NCBI RefSeq assembly: GCF_000226115.1
Contig: NC_016457.1
Coordinates: forward strand, 2,232,001 to 2,296,000
Direction of reading: 5' to 3'
Origin: Thermothielavioides terrestris NRRL 8126
Lineage: Eukaryota > Ascomycota > Sordariomycetes > Sordariales > Chaetomiaceae
DNA length: 64,000 bases
Below are positions 34,867 through 45,917 of the stretch, in pieces (the stretch's first letter is position 1; each line of letters begins with the position of its first letter). The notes beneath the pieces were generated by a model. That model was not told the origin of the DNA, ran no database searches, and saw only the letters and a program-made list of their open reading frames with translations. The position numbers and the translations under genes are program-made.

Positions 34867-35724
34867 ATGAGGGCGTCGCAGTGCGTTTTCAACTCGGCCA
34901 TTGCCCTCCGCAAGGTCTTCATTAGCAATGCGGCGGCGTTGGAGGCCCCGTGGCATCTGCAGCGGCTGCTGCTGCCCGCTCTGACAGTCTCTTGCGGACC
35001 GTCCTCGTCCGCCTCCTGCACATCCCGACCCTTTTCCACCTCCGCCGTACCATACCTCCGCTTCCGCCGGGCGCCTGTGCTCCAGGACGAATATCCTGCG
35101 AGTGCCGGGGCCGACAAATACGGCGCTGCAAAGAAGGGTCCGGCGCGCGACTACGACATCGCCTACCCATGGATCCAGCTGCGGCAAGAGGACGGCAGGC
35201 TCTCAGAACCGCAGCGGACAACGGCGGTGCTTAGGGATATGGACCTGACGCGTCAGACCCTCATCCTCCTTGCCGTGCCGAAGCTGGACGGCAGGTCCCA
35301 GGGCCCGCAGTATCCCATTTGCCGCATCGGAGACCGCAAGGCCGAGGAGGCGACGCAAGCCGAGGTCGCCAAGAAGCAAGGGCCGAAGATCGTGTCCAAG
35401 AAGCTGGAGCTCAACTGGGCGATCGCGCCCAACGACTTGCGCACGAGGATGACGCAGCTCAAGAGGTTTCTCTCGAAAGGGTACCAGGTGGAGGTTACGA
35501 TGGCGGGGCCGAAGAGGAGGGGCAAGCGACTGGCAACACTTGATGAGGCTAAGGAAGTGCTCAGAGTCGTTAGGGAGACAGTTGCGGAGGTGCCGGGGGC
35601 GCAGGAGATGAAGCCTATGGATGGCCAGGTGGGTGATGTACTCACCCTTTTTCTGCATGCGCCAACGGGGAAAGCCGAGTCCTCGGCAGAGAAGGCTCCC
35701 ACGGGGACGCAGCAGGGGACCTAG
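34867..35724 (+). CDS. Mitochondrial translation initiation factor IF3
   Basis: Single exon of 285 residues. The start chosen is the ATG at 34867, because the sequence after it (MRASQCVFNSAIALRKVF) is a good amphipathic presequence; the upstream ATG at 34648 gives a longer, less credible N-terminus. IF3 N-domain features: RDYDIAYPWIQLRQEDGRL and TLILLAVPKLDGRSQGPQYPICRIG. C-domain features: KIVSKKLELNWAIAPNDLRTR and FLSKGYQVEVTMAG. It acts in the mitochondrial matrix on the small subunit, preventing premature subunit joining. It corresponds to the Aim23 group of yeast, but the assignment to that symbol is by family only. Confidence 0.87.
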   Translation: MRASQCVFNSAIALRKVFISNAAALEAPWHLQRLLLPALTVSCGPSSSASCTSRPFSTSAVPYLRFRRAPVLQDEYPASAGADKYGAAKKGPARDYDIAYPWIQLRQEDGRLSEPQRTTAVLRDMDLTRQTLILLAVPKLDGRSQGPQYPICRIGDRKAEEATQAEVAKKQGPKIVSKKLELNWAIAPNDLRTRMTQLKRFLSKGYQVEVTMAGPKRRGKRLATLDEAKEVLRVVRETVAEVPGAQEMKPMDGQVGDVLTLFLHAPTGKAESSAEKAPTGTQQGT

Positions 35725-36537
35725 ACTGCGCAGCCTGCCGTGCGCGAGGGGTAGAGCCTAGAACAGGCTTGTTCTGTACAATCTTGCGAAGCCGGCCGTG
35801 TACGAGTGTCAAGATAGACCACATAATGTCAAATAAGTAGCTCCTTAACCTGAGCCATTAGGTATACAGAGCAAGACAACAGCAGCCAGTGCCTCAAATT
35901 CATTGACTCAGGGGCCATCAAAGAGGCGCATTTCTGACGTGGGCCAGTCTGGTGTGTTTACTTTCGCAAGATGTTGTTCGCGGCTGCTGCTCCCAGGAAC
36001 ATGGATAATACCTGGCCTGGCAGCTGCGGACAAAAGGATGCATACCATCTTCCTTGATTAAGGTTCCTAAGGTACCTGGAGCTGCTTACTCTACCTGACC
36101 TACCTTGTCATCCGTCACTATTCCGTACATAGCTCGGCTGTCAATTAAGCTTTTTGAGCTTTCAGAACAATAGGAGGATCCTGAGAGTCTGATTGGAGGA
36201 GACCCGCATGAGGGCGGGGCGTGGGGCAGCTTTGAGCGGCATGCGGCATGTGGCATGCGGCATGGTCTTTGCTATGCTTGTGACTCAATTCTCCAATTCT
36301 CACCTTTCGAATTCCGGAACATCAGCAATCTTGGGTTGGACCACACAACTTTAATCTGTCGCCTCAACCGATTTCTTCAGCAAGACCAATATTCTTGGCT
36401 TGGACTTCCAGTGCGGGCGAGGCACACAGATCTAACAAAGAAAAGTATCGCAACACTCCCGTTTCTGCAGCGCGGTTCTCCAAGCAGCGATCCATCTCCA
36501 TCATCAGCTCGGAACGCCGGCGTCGGCTGCTTCTAAT
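35725..36537. other. Tandem spacer
   Basis: 0.8 kb between mtIF3 and the eIF2B gene. Contains AAGGTTCCTAAGGTACC at 36060-36076, related to GGTACC words found elsewhere, and a small GCGGCATG repeat (36238-36262). No gene seen. Confidence 0.5.
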
Positions 36538-37966
36538 ATGGCGAGCGAGAGTAATGGGCCGCCTAGCAGAGCCCCTGTAGCGCAGGATGGACCTAAGGGC
36601 GCACCAGCTGCTCCCAACCCGACCGGCAGCCCAGCCAACCCCGAAAAACTCACAGCGGCCCAGTTAAAAGCCAAAGCAAAAGCCGAGAAGGCTGCACGAC
36701 GTGCACAAGTCAAGGAAGCCAGAGCAGCAACGGCAGCAGCACAGCCAAACCAAGAGAAGTGGGCCCCGTCTGTGGACACAAGGGGAGGCAAGGGCAAGGG
36801 GAAGCAAGATGGACCTCAACTACAGAACCGGGGCGGCCACCGCCCGTCGGTCAGCGGACGGCGGCCGTCTGTTCCAGCAGCCGATAAGGACGTCAGGAGT
36901 GGCATTCCGGATGGTTTTAGTCATGTCCCGATGGCGAGGCGGATACCCACATCTCAGGCGCACAAAGATGTCCATCCTGCTGTCCTCGCCGTCGGCCAGC
37001 AGATGGCCACGTTTGCCCTTAAAGACAGCATTTCTCGCCTCAAGGCAACTCTCTTCGCGTTTAGGAAGGTTCGTGTGTTGTAACTTCCTTGATCTTGTCG
37101 CTCACGCCGTGACTGACATCCCCCAGGTGATCGAGTCGTACGAGACGCCTAAAGGGAACTCGCTCTCTCGGCACTTTGTCCCACATGTCTTGAATCCACA
37201 GATCGAGTATCTGACCGAATGCCGGCCAATGTGCTTCGCGATGGGCAATGCGATCAGACTGCTCAAGGGGAGGGTCAATAAGTTTAACATTGACACGGCC
37301 GAGGACGAAGCTAAAGAGGGCCTCCTGGAATGGATCGATTTCTTGATCAACGAGCGGATCACGCTCGCGGAGTATGCCATCGCTCGGAACGCCGCTCACT
37401 CGATCAATGAGGGCGATACCATCCTTACATACGGCCATCACAGGCTCGTCGAAAAGACGCTCCTCGAGGCGAAGCACAACGGCAAGTCGTTTGACGTCAT
37501 CATTATCGACGACCCGTACGAGCGGGGTGGCCAGAAGCTTGCGAAGACGCTGCGGCATGCCGGTATTCACGTGCTCTACTCGCCCAATCTCGGCGGCCTG
37601 CGACCCAAGGTCGCGGCAGCCTCGAACGTGTTCCTCGGGGGGGAAGCCATCTTTGCCAACGGGTCGCTTCACGCGCCGTCCGGGACGGCAGACGTAGCAA
37701 TGGCAGCCATGAACGCGGGTGTCAAAGTGATTGTTCTCTGCGAGACAATCAACTTTGACCGGGATCGCGTGTCGGTCGATGCGCTCACCTACAACGAGAT
37801 CGACCCGGAGAGAAACACAGCGGATTGCTTCCGGTTGTTGTACGACAACACCCATGATAAGTACATTACCGGTGTCATCACCGAATTTGAGAGCGGTGGT
37901 GGCAATTCGCCCGCCCAGGCGATCCTTGCTCTCCTCAGGAAACAGGAGGATCCTTTGATTGCTTAG
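36538..37966 (+). CDS. GCD2: Translation initiation factor eIF2B delta subunit
   Basis: Regulatory subunit of the eIF2 guanine-nucleotide exchange factor in the cytosol. Exons 36538-37068 and 37127-37966 give 456 residues. The first 110 residues are a Lys/Ala/Gly-rich disordered extension (AAQLKAKAKAEKAARRAQVK) typical of the delta subunit. The Rossmann-like IF-2B domain follows: HPAVLAVGQQMATFALKD, then SLSRHFVPHVLNPQIEYLTE, then GDTILTYGHHRLVEKTLLEA, then DVIIIDDPYERGG and NVFLGGEAIFANGSLHAPSG. The C-terminus FNFDRDRV-type motif appears as ETINFDRDRVSVDALTYNEI. All conserved blocks are present. Confidence 0.94.
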
Positions 37967-38346
37967 GGGTTGGGCGGTACAAGGAGGAGGGAGAGAGGCA
38001 GCAAGTGAATTCCCGTTAGAGTAGGCACAATACTACCCAGGAAACGAGCTGGCCTACGCCAGTTCAAGACCGAACTTAGACTTGAGGACTTGTCGGGGCC
38101 GCGCTGGGTTGCTTCTCCGGGCTCCGGAACCTGCCCAAAAGGGCGGTCCAGCATGATGAAATCCAAAAAAGAAGAAACATGGTTTGTACACTTGAATCTA
38201 CCTCGCCGACCGTCTTAGACATTCCTGCCAACCAATTGTGAAATCGGCATAGTGCCTTCGATTTCATCCCCTAAACTTCATTCCTCCTTGCCGCCACCCC
38301 GTCCGACGCTGAGCCCCTTGGTAGGTCTGTTAAACATGGAACCTTC
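37967..38346. other. Convergent spacer
   Basis: 380 bp, 3' UTR-type sequence only. Confidence 0.5.
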
Positions 38347-38779
38347 TCAGGCAGAAGCAGCCTCGCTCGGCGCGGCAGCCGCAGCAGCCGCCTCGCGCTG
38401 CGCCCGCCGCGCCCGTTTCTCCATGATGGCCTGCTTCCGCTCCTGCAGCAACCGGGTCTGCCGCTCGTCCACCCCTTGCAGCCAGTACCCGAAACTGGCG
38501 CCCACGGCGCCAAACACGGGATACGCCCACAGCGATTTCCTGTGGAAGAATGGCCGCATCTCGATGCCTAGCTGCCAGAAGCGGACGACAAGGCCTGCGT
38601 TAATAGCGAGCGGGAGGTTAGCTGGCAGGGACTACTTGGTCTTGAGCGGGGGCGCCTGGGCTGAATGCGCCGGGAGGTGACTCTTGGGTAGCGGGGAAAC
38701 GGGGAATTGGGAACCGAACAGGGTGGGTGCATGGAGTGACCGTACCGAAGCCCGTCCAGAAGAGGATCCTATTGACCAT
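38347..38779 (-). CDS. Small single-pass membrane protein, complex I accessory-subunit-like
   Basis: Two exons, 38779-38746 and 38594-38347, give 93 residues. The product starts MVNRILFWTGFG, continues LVVRFWQLGIEMRPFFHR, then a hydrophobic segment WAYPVFGAVGASFGYWL, then a charged helix (ERQTRLLQERKQAIMEKRAR) and an Ala-rich tail. Size and layout recall small accessory subunits of fungal mitochondrial NADH:ubiquinone oxidoreductase annotated as 9-10 kDa proteins. I am confident that this is a conserved gene, less so of the exact subunit name. The first exon codes for only eleven full residues, so it would be missed by ORF-only annotation. Confidence 0.65.
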
Positions 38780-39501
38780 TTTGGGTCTGTCGCTGGCTGA
38801 TTCGAGATCGCTCGGGGGCTGAGTCGGATGGAGCGGGGATTCTTTTGGTTTTGGAGGATGTTCGGTCGCGGGACGACGAGCGCGCCGAGCTCAAGTCCCT
38901 CTTCTGCGGCTCGGTCCTCGGTCGAGAGAGTGGAATTGGCGCCCACGGGGTGACGGGGAGCTACTGAGTGGACTCGGGAGCTTCCTGATCTGATGCGAAG
39001 TGGTTTGCGAGGCAACTCGCAGCTGTCTCGAATGGGTCAAGCCACTTTTGCTGCCCTGTGCTTCAAGCACCCAGTGGGGCGGGGAGCAGGTGTGGCTTGA
39101 AATAGTTACTGCACAGTAAGTTCTCCACAGGGCAGTTGTTCGCACTCACAATGGGCCTGGCAAATGCCCCTGTCGACCCGAGCTTCGGTTCAGTCCTGCC
39201 CCACCCAAATCTTGCTGGTGCTCGACAACCTGGAAACACGCGGCGCGCAGCGGCAGACAAAAGCGATACAACTGGGAAATCAACCTTTCGCGAACGTCGC
39301 GCATTCAACTGAAAGATACATAAGGTGCATGCTCATGGAGGATGTGCCAACGTGCATTGGAAATGACCTGATTTGCGACCCGTTTCCCCTTTGGTGCCGT
39401 GCATATTCTGCACACTACCTGGCGGTTGCCCTCCACGCCCATCGCCGCAAGCCGTGACTCCGGGGTCAAGCTCCGCGCTTTGCAACTTTCCCGCCGCTGC
39501 C
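38780..39501. promoter_or_regulatory. Divergent promoter region
   Basis: 722 bp between the small membrane-protein gene (-) and the SHG1-type gene (+). No other gene seen. Confidence 0.4.
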
Positions 39502-42478
39502 ATGTCTACCATTATTGAGAATGCGGCATCCGCCGCCGAACCAAGCGCAGCCGGCGCTGTGCCGGGCGCATCAGCTGCGATGGTTGCGCCGCTTCCCCGA
39601 AAATTCAAGGCATCCGACCTGCCACTTCCCTCGGCAACCCGAACCGCTATCGAGAACCTCGCACATGCCTTCAAAAAGAAGGGCGGCTACGACGCCATTC
39701 GCAAGCAGGTGTGGGAGAAGTTTGAGGCTAGCGTATGTCTTAGTTCCAAGTCCATCCGTCGACGTTTCTGTGCGACTGACATGCACTCAGGACTACGAAG
39801 CCCAAGTCACCAAAGCCATTCTCGAGGTTGCCGAGCAGGAAGTCGAGCGCAATCCAACGCAACTCCTGACCCTCGAGCGTGGGAAAGCTGCGGCCCTTAT
39901 TGATGGCGCACTCGACCGCGGCGGTGTCTACCAAAAAGCAGAGGAAGTTATCAGCGCGTTGATCGACAGCCGTGCCATTGAGGCGCACATTCGGGAATTA
40001 CGCCGCGCAGAGATCGGCGACGAGGCAGCCGAAGAAGAGAGGATGCGCGGTGCGAAGACGGACGAGGAGTATGCCGCCGAGACGGCCGCCCGCCGCGCTG
40101 AGAGGGAACGCGTCCGAGCGGAGCTCAAAGCGGTTGAGGAGAAGAAGCGGCAGCTCGAGCGCGAGATCAAGGCAAAAGAAGAAATGAAGAGACGAGCGGC
40201 CGAGAGGGCTGCTAGAGAAGAGCGCAGGAAAAAAGAACGGGAGGAGGATGAGCGGAGAGAAAAGGAGCGACAGGAGAGGCGGGAGCGGCGAGAAAAAGAG
40301 AGGGAACAAGAGAGAGAACGGGAGAAAGAGCGACTTCGGGAGCGCGAAAAGGAGAGAGACAGAGACCGGAGTCGTGACAGGGAGCGAGAGCGAGACCGCG
40401 AGAGAGACCGTGACAGAGACCGTGACAGAGACCGTGACAGAGACCGTGACAGAGACCGCGACAGAGACCGCGACAGAGACCGCGAGCGAGATCGCGAGCG
40501 AGATCGCGATAGCTACCGTGAACGCGGTTATGACAGCTACAGAGGCACCCCCAGAGACCGGTCGAAGGAACGAGACAGAGGGAGGGACAGGGAGAGGGAA
40601 AGGGAGAGAGACAGGGAGAGGGACAGGCATAGGGACAGAGAAAAAGAGAGGGACAGGGATCGGGAACGGGAACGGGATCGAGACCGACACGATACTCGCG
40701 ACAGCAGAGCAAAACCAACGGCTGAAGAGCGCGTGGAAGATGTTCAGCAAAAGCTGACCAAGGAGGATCTTGAGCGCCTCGAGCAAGAAGCGCTGGCCGA
40801 CCTCCTCAGGGAAAGCAAGCGTGTTATCAAGAAGGAGCCCGAGTTGGAAGTCGACGAGACGTTGATTCCTCCTCCGAAAAAGGCAAAACCCGCCTCTGCG
40901 ATCGACCCGATTCAGCGTCCAGTTTCCAAGGTCTCTGAGCCCAAGAAACCAGCAGAAGCCAAAGATCTGCTCGAGGCCAAGAAGGCAGACGAAAACAGGG
41001 ACTTGAAGGATGCAAAGGACTCAAAGGAAGTGAAGGAGACTAAGGAACCTGAAGCCAAACCCGAGAGGCGGAGGAGTAGGAGTCCATCTCGCTCCTCCCG
41101 TACTCATCGCTCCAGATATAGGAGCCGGTCCAGAGATGATGATCGGAGACGCAAGGATGACCGCTCACGCTCGCCACGTCCTCGGCGCGAGCGTAGTCGT
41201 TCTCGCCGGCGGAGCCGGTCCAGAGATGATGATCGGAGACGCAGGGATGACCGCTCACGCTCGCCACGTCCTCGGCATGAGCGGAGTCGTTCCCGCCGGC
41301 GGAGCCGGTCAAGGCTTAGAGATAGGCGAGAAGACCTTCGAGACGATCATCGGGATGTTCTCCGGCATGACCGCCAACACAGTCGTCGCGACGACTCCCG
41401 CGGAGGCCGCAAAGATGACCGAAGGGAGGACCGGCGGGAGGACCGAGGCCGTAGTAGGTCTCGTGCCAGGGGAGATCGGCATGAACGGAGCCGTTCCCGT
41501 CCCCGGACTGCCAGGGCCGATGATAGGAGAGACCGAAGAAGCCGGTCCCGACACCGTGACGACCGCGCTCGCAGCCGGTCGCCGCGTGCCGGAACTGAGC
41601 GTCGTGATCGTTCTCGGTCTAGACTGCGGTTTGGACGTCGCGATAGGAGCCGCTCTCGCTCAAGAGATCGGGATCACCGCGGTAGACGTGATTACAGCCG
41701 CGACAGTGACCGTGACCGCGAGCAGGACAAGTCGAAGGAGGATGACGGAGACCGGGACCGGGACCGGCGCCCCAGAAGTCGCTCCCGCTCGCCTCTGAGC
41801 GCGGCTCGGCCTCCGTCCGGCTTGAGCCAGATCGAGAGGGAAGCATGGAAGCAGGCCGAAGTCAAGAAACGGGAACAAGAAGCCAAGATTTATCTTGCAG
41901 CTCAGAGGGAGGCTCGCGAGAAGGGCTTGCCTGTGCCGGGGATTGATGACCGCCGCGCCGGGGACAGGTCGCCGGACATCAGACGCCGGCGCGAACCCGA
42001 CGAACACGATCGCTACTTGCCAGGCGACCGCGACCGGGATCGAGACCGGGATCATGACCGTGATTGGGACCGTCTCATGGACTATCGCGGCGGTGACCGC
42101 TACGACGGCGATCGGAACAGACCTAGAGACAGGGATCGCGACAGGCGGGACCGTGACCGGGACCGGGACCGTGACCGTTCGCGTGATCGTGATCGTGATC
42201 GCGATCGTGCGAAGGACGATCGTCGGGACACCAGACGACGCAGCTGGTCGAGGAGCCGAAGCCGTGAGCGCGAAAGGGACCGCTCCAGGGACCGGGATAG
42301 GGATAGGGACAGAGATAGCCACTACCGGCGCAGCCGGCGCGAACGGAGTGTCTCGTCTCGACGTGACCGGGACCGCGACAGAGATAGGGATAGGGACAGG
42401 GACAGGGACAGGGACAGGGACCGAGGCCGCGACCGGAGCCGGCATGGCAGCCGGAGACGGAGCAGAAGTCGCGGGTAG
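39502..42478 (+). CDS. SHG1: COMPASS Shg1/BOD1-domain protein with RD and RS repeats
   Basis: Likely subunit of the Set1/COMPASS histone H3K4 methyltransferase. Exons 39502-39732 and 39791-42478 give 972 residues. The BOD1/SHG1 domain spans about residues 30-170: LPRKFKASDLPLP, AHAFKKKGGYDAIRKQVW, then after the intron DYEAQVTKAILEVAEQEV. A long charged coiled coil (about 170-270, RRAERERVRAELKAVEEKK) follows, then an Asp/Arg dipeptide tract (about 270-390), a conserved-looking island (KLTKEDLERLEQEALADLL), an RS domain like that of SR splicing proteins (about 500-740), an island starting LSQIEREAWKQAEVKKREQ, and a second RD tract. It is far longer than yeast Shg1. The RD/RS parts suggest RNA or splicing-factor contacts (inference). 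Confidence 0.8.
40372..40506. repeat. RD-encoding tandem repeat (6/12-bp units)
   Basis: Coding repeat of GACAGAGACCGT-type units giving alternating Asp-Arg. Purine-rich on the plus strand. It expands in multiples of 6 bp, so the frame is preserved. Confidence 0.9.
41121..41300. repeat. Two 90-bp tandem copies in the RS domain
   Basis: The block beginning GGAGCCGGTCCAGAGATGAT at 41121 repeats at 41211 with only a few substitutions, and its first 10 bp recur at 41301. Each copy encodes 30 residues of RS-rich sequence, indicating a fairly recent duplication. Confidence 0.92.
42010..42470. repeat. Second RD-encoding repeat tract
   Basis: Low-complexity coding DNA with GACCGGGACC, GATCGTGATC and GACAGGGACA hexamer families. 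Near 42390-42420 GACAGG is repeated almost perfectly. It encodes Asp-Arg runs at the C-terminus of the SHG1-type protein. Confidence 0.88.
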
Positions 42479-43081
42479 AGGTCTCAAATTCGTCAACCGC
42501 ACCACGCCAACATTGCCCAACAGGGCGCGGCTGTGAATAGATCGGAACTTCCCAGGTATCGGACCTTACGCTGAGAGGGGGGGTGTTGACATTTCCGGCT
42601 TTATTTTGGCGCCTCGAGAGACAGGGCTTTGGGACGGCAAGGGCACGGATTTGGACTCGACGTGGAGCAGCTTTTGCGCGATACCTACTCGGCAGATCAT
42701 TATGGGAGGGATGTTGGTCGTAATTCATTCCCAGGAAGACCGTTATGGAAGGCTTGCTTTCGTTTTACTTCAACCAAGTGCATGCTCTCTGTCTTCAACT
42801 GTGTGAGGAAGTGATATGCCTCGTCCAAGCCCTCCCCCCTGTCGAGAAGGAAGCTTTGGTCGACCTCTCCTTGCTCATCGCAGACGGCCACCGAAAAGCG
42901 TAGCATACCCGACCTGCTCTATATTCATTACCAGTCACATTTACATTATGTAGCCCAAAATCGGCTGCAAGCAAAGTTGCTTGCTATAGGTTATATCGGA
43001 ATGGTGCCAACCCGCCCATCGTACACCCCGCAACTTCCACCCTCCCGCGCCCGCCTCCTCTCTCGCATGAACCGTCAATTA
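42479..43081. other. Convergent spacer
   Basis: 600 bp between converging stop codons. No gene recognised. Confidence 0.5.
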
Positions 43082-44535
43082 CTACGAGGTGCCCAAGTCC
43101 CCAAAGCGTTCGGCGACCACAGTGGCGCCGCCGCTGTAGAAAAACCCACCGGCGAGAAGCAGCACCGTCACGACGGCGGCGCCAATAATCAATCCCCTGC
43201 GCACGGCAGACGGGAGGCGACCCTGGTTCTGGGCCGCTTCCTCGCCGCCGGTGGGCGGCGACCCGCGGATGGATTCGTAGCCCCCCTTTGCCGAGACCCA
43301 CACGGCCTGGGAAATCGCGACGATCTGGTCCCAGCCGATCGAGTAGTAGACAAGCCCGGCGAGGGCAATGGAGTAGCCGAGGAACTGCAGCCAGGTGACG
43401 GACGTGTGCCAGATCATGACGGAGACGATGACAAGGAGGATGTTCTTCAAGATGCTGGTCAAGGTCATGACCAAGCCGGAGGTTTTCCCGATCTGTGCAA
43501 GTCACCTCACAGGTTAGAAGGTCGACTGGGCCAGGAGAGTTCGGGGTTACGTGGGGAAGAGGGGAAAGCCTACCAGGAAAACGCTGCTCACGTTGAGCAT
43601 GAACGCGACAATCGCGTTGAGAAGCAGCAGGCCGTAGCCCGCCTGGGCCAGGTCGGCCGGGTTGAACTTATTCGCCTCGGAACCGATGGCGATGATGACG
43701 TTCATGACCGCGCACACGGGCGCGTAGTAGTACAGGCTGACGAGCGGGTCCATCTTCTGAGTGTCGCCCGACAGCAGCACCTGAATCATAACGAGGCGCA
43801 TGGCTTCAAACACAATGCCGCCCAGCTGGAACAGGAAGCCGGCCAGGCTGAAGTCGATCTCGCCGAAGCTGGCGAGAGCCACGCCGCAAACGATGAGCAA
43901 GATGTTAAGAAAGCGCTTGAGTGAGGGCTCCTCGACGCCCCAGGCCCAGCTCGTCAGCAACACGGCAACCGGGGCGGCGGACTTGAGCATCTGGATGAAG
44001 GCCACGCTCAGGTACAGGTAGACCATGTTGCTGCAGACGAGGCTGGCGCTGTACAGCAGGCCAATCGGTACGATGGCACGCAGATAAGTTCGCCCTGTCA
44101 TCTTGACGTTCTTGCGCCCGTCGAGCAGCTTGGTCGTTCGCGCAAGGACCTGAGTCGCGAGGGAAGCAAAAACCAGGTGCCAGCATGTTAGGATCACGGC
44201 TGTCGGGTGCCTGTTAGCGGGAAAACCGTCCGGGGACCGCGGCCAACATACGGTATCCTGTAGCCAGCAGTGGTTAGCATTCGTGCTCACGCTTGGGGGA
44301 TCGGATCGCATTGAGACTCACTGAATCCTCTGCTGTCAATTATCCATTTGTTGAAGAGAATGGTCAAGTTGGAGAAGAAGATCCAACTCCTGCAGCGCAG
44401 CAAGCGTCAGCGCGGCCCCCTCGGAGAATGAACCACGCCCCGGCACCCCACGTACGCGATGTAGAAGACCGCATGCACCGATCGCTCAGCCGGCCGCGGC
44501 TTCTCGGCCTGGCGCTCAACATCCTCTTCGGCCAT
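43082..44535 (-). CDS. Triose-phosphate translocator/nucleotide-sugar transporter family (DMT)
   Basis: Multi-pass carrier of the TPT/DUF250 branch of the drug/metabolite transporter superfamily, probably in the Golgi or ER membrane. Exons: 44535-44456, 44389-44322, a 6-nt micro-exon 44252-44257, 44199-43574, 43492-43082; 396 residues, all in phase. Joined, they give the family signature SWIFFSNLTILFNKWIIDS followed by GFRYPVILTCWH. Ten hydrophobic segments follow, including IVPIGLLYSASLVCSNMVYL, SVAFIQMLKSAAPVAVLL and LTSILKNILLVIVSVM. The C-terminus is short and cytosolic. The substrate cannot be assigned from sequence. The micro-exon encodes part of Arg, Tyr and part of Pro in the RYPV motif and would be skipped by most gene finders. 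Confidence 0.88.
44252..44257 (-). other. 6-nt micro-exon of the transporter gene
   Basis: GATACC on the minus strand. It is preceded by a GCTAAC branch site and CTACAG, and followed by a GTATGT donor. Both flanking introns have standard ends (GTGAGT...CTACAG and GTATGT...GACAG). Inclusion restores RYPVILT; exclusion would delete Tyr and Pro from the family motif. Confidence 0.8.
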
Positions 44536-45917
44536 ATCGACGGGGCGCGGAGGGGGATCGGGTCCGCGTTGCTGGAAGCGACCGGAATGATTCGTATAGA
44601 GGCGATCGACAACTTTCGAGATCAAATCCTGTCTCTGGCCGAGACGAAGAAGGGGGCGAACGAGCGAGAGAGCGAGTCTGCGGCCGGGGGGGACTGAAAA
44701 GGAGCGTCGGAATCTCAGGCGGGCATGCGTTCAATTGGGCGATTTCGCGCGACGGCGAAGATTCCGCTTGAAAGACAGCGCAAAGAGAGAAAAAGAAAAA
44801 GAATTAAAGGGAGAACGCCGGGCAGGTGAGGGTCAGGAACGAACGAGACAAACAGCGGAGGTTGCCTGGTCGAGTTCTCTCCGCGGATACGAGTCGAGCG
44901 GGCAACTCGAAAAGTCAGCGTGCGGCGAGTCGAACAAACTAATCTGTAGTCAGGACTCCAGCCGTCAGCCAACCCCTGCAGAACCCCCCGTGCCTCCTTG
45001 GCGAGCGACGATGCCCAAAGAAGGACCGCGTGAAGGCGGGGCGCCAACACCAACCGGACCCCAAAAAATCAGCAACAGGGGGGATTGATCTGCGGCTAGC
45101 CAATAACCTTGCGCAGCGGAGCCAGCACCTCTAACTACGGATTATGCTGTTTATTACACTAGTGTACGGATACTCAGCTCGGATATGTTTCGAGCGTAAA
45201 GGGAGCGGCCGGGGCCGAAGTCCGAACACGACGTTTCAACCCCTCAGGTACACCGTAGTGTACAGAACCACACTACGTACTCTCATGCATTGTAGCTAAT
45301 GCAGTTCTGTACCCAACAGTTCATACGCAGGGGCCTAATGCCGACGTTATGTCTGTTCCTAGATAGTTACCAAAGTTGTAAAAGACAAGCGAATTCCTTA
45401 CGAGGTATGGTGGTATACCTGTGAAGCCAAGAACACCCGCTCTCGGGACCCTGATCCTGCCAGGAGGAGCTGGTGGCACACTTGCATGTTCCGTGTGCAT
45501 TGTTTTCGTGGCGCAAGTATGTCACGTCCAACCCTGAATCTTGATTTACGGGCATTGTAAGAACCAGAGCCACGGGCTTGGAAATAAGGTAGCTTGGATC
45601 AGGCATCCTGCGAGTTACACGCTCGTTCGCATCTAGATCAATCTTTACAGCACAGAAAGAGGGGTGCCGAGGATCATAAGCGTAGCAAGGCAACATGTCA
45701 TGCACAGGAAACAGTGGTTTGAAGACGTTTCTAGACCGCGGCTATACCCGCTGATGTCTACTCAGTAACCCTGAAACCAACCATCGATACCAACCGGCCC
45801 AACCGACCCAACCGACCCAGCCGACACGCGCCTCGAAAGGGAAGGGCGGTCCAAAGCTTGTCCCTGAGCCAAAACGCCAGTCGCTATGCATACGGAAAAT
45901 CACCGAATCCGACCGTA
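44536..45917. other. Spacer between two minus-strand genes
   Basis: 1.4 kb holding the promoter of the transporter gene and the 3' region of the ubiquitin-hydrolase gene. Several short GTGTAC words (45153-45262). No gene supported. Confidence 0.5.

Noticed and set aside
41660..42520. 286-codon minus-strand frame rich in Val/Pro/Ile
   Set aside because: Antisense of the RD/RS repeats; low complexity only.
42977..43924. 315-codon plus-strand frame
   Set aside because: Antisense of the transporter gene, which has a consistent exon structure and family motifs.
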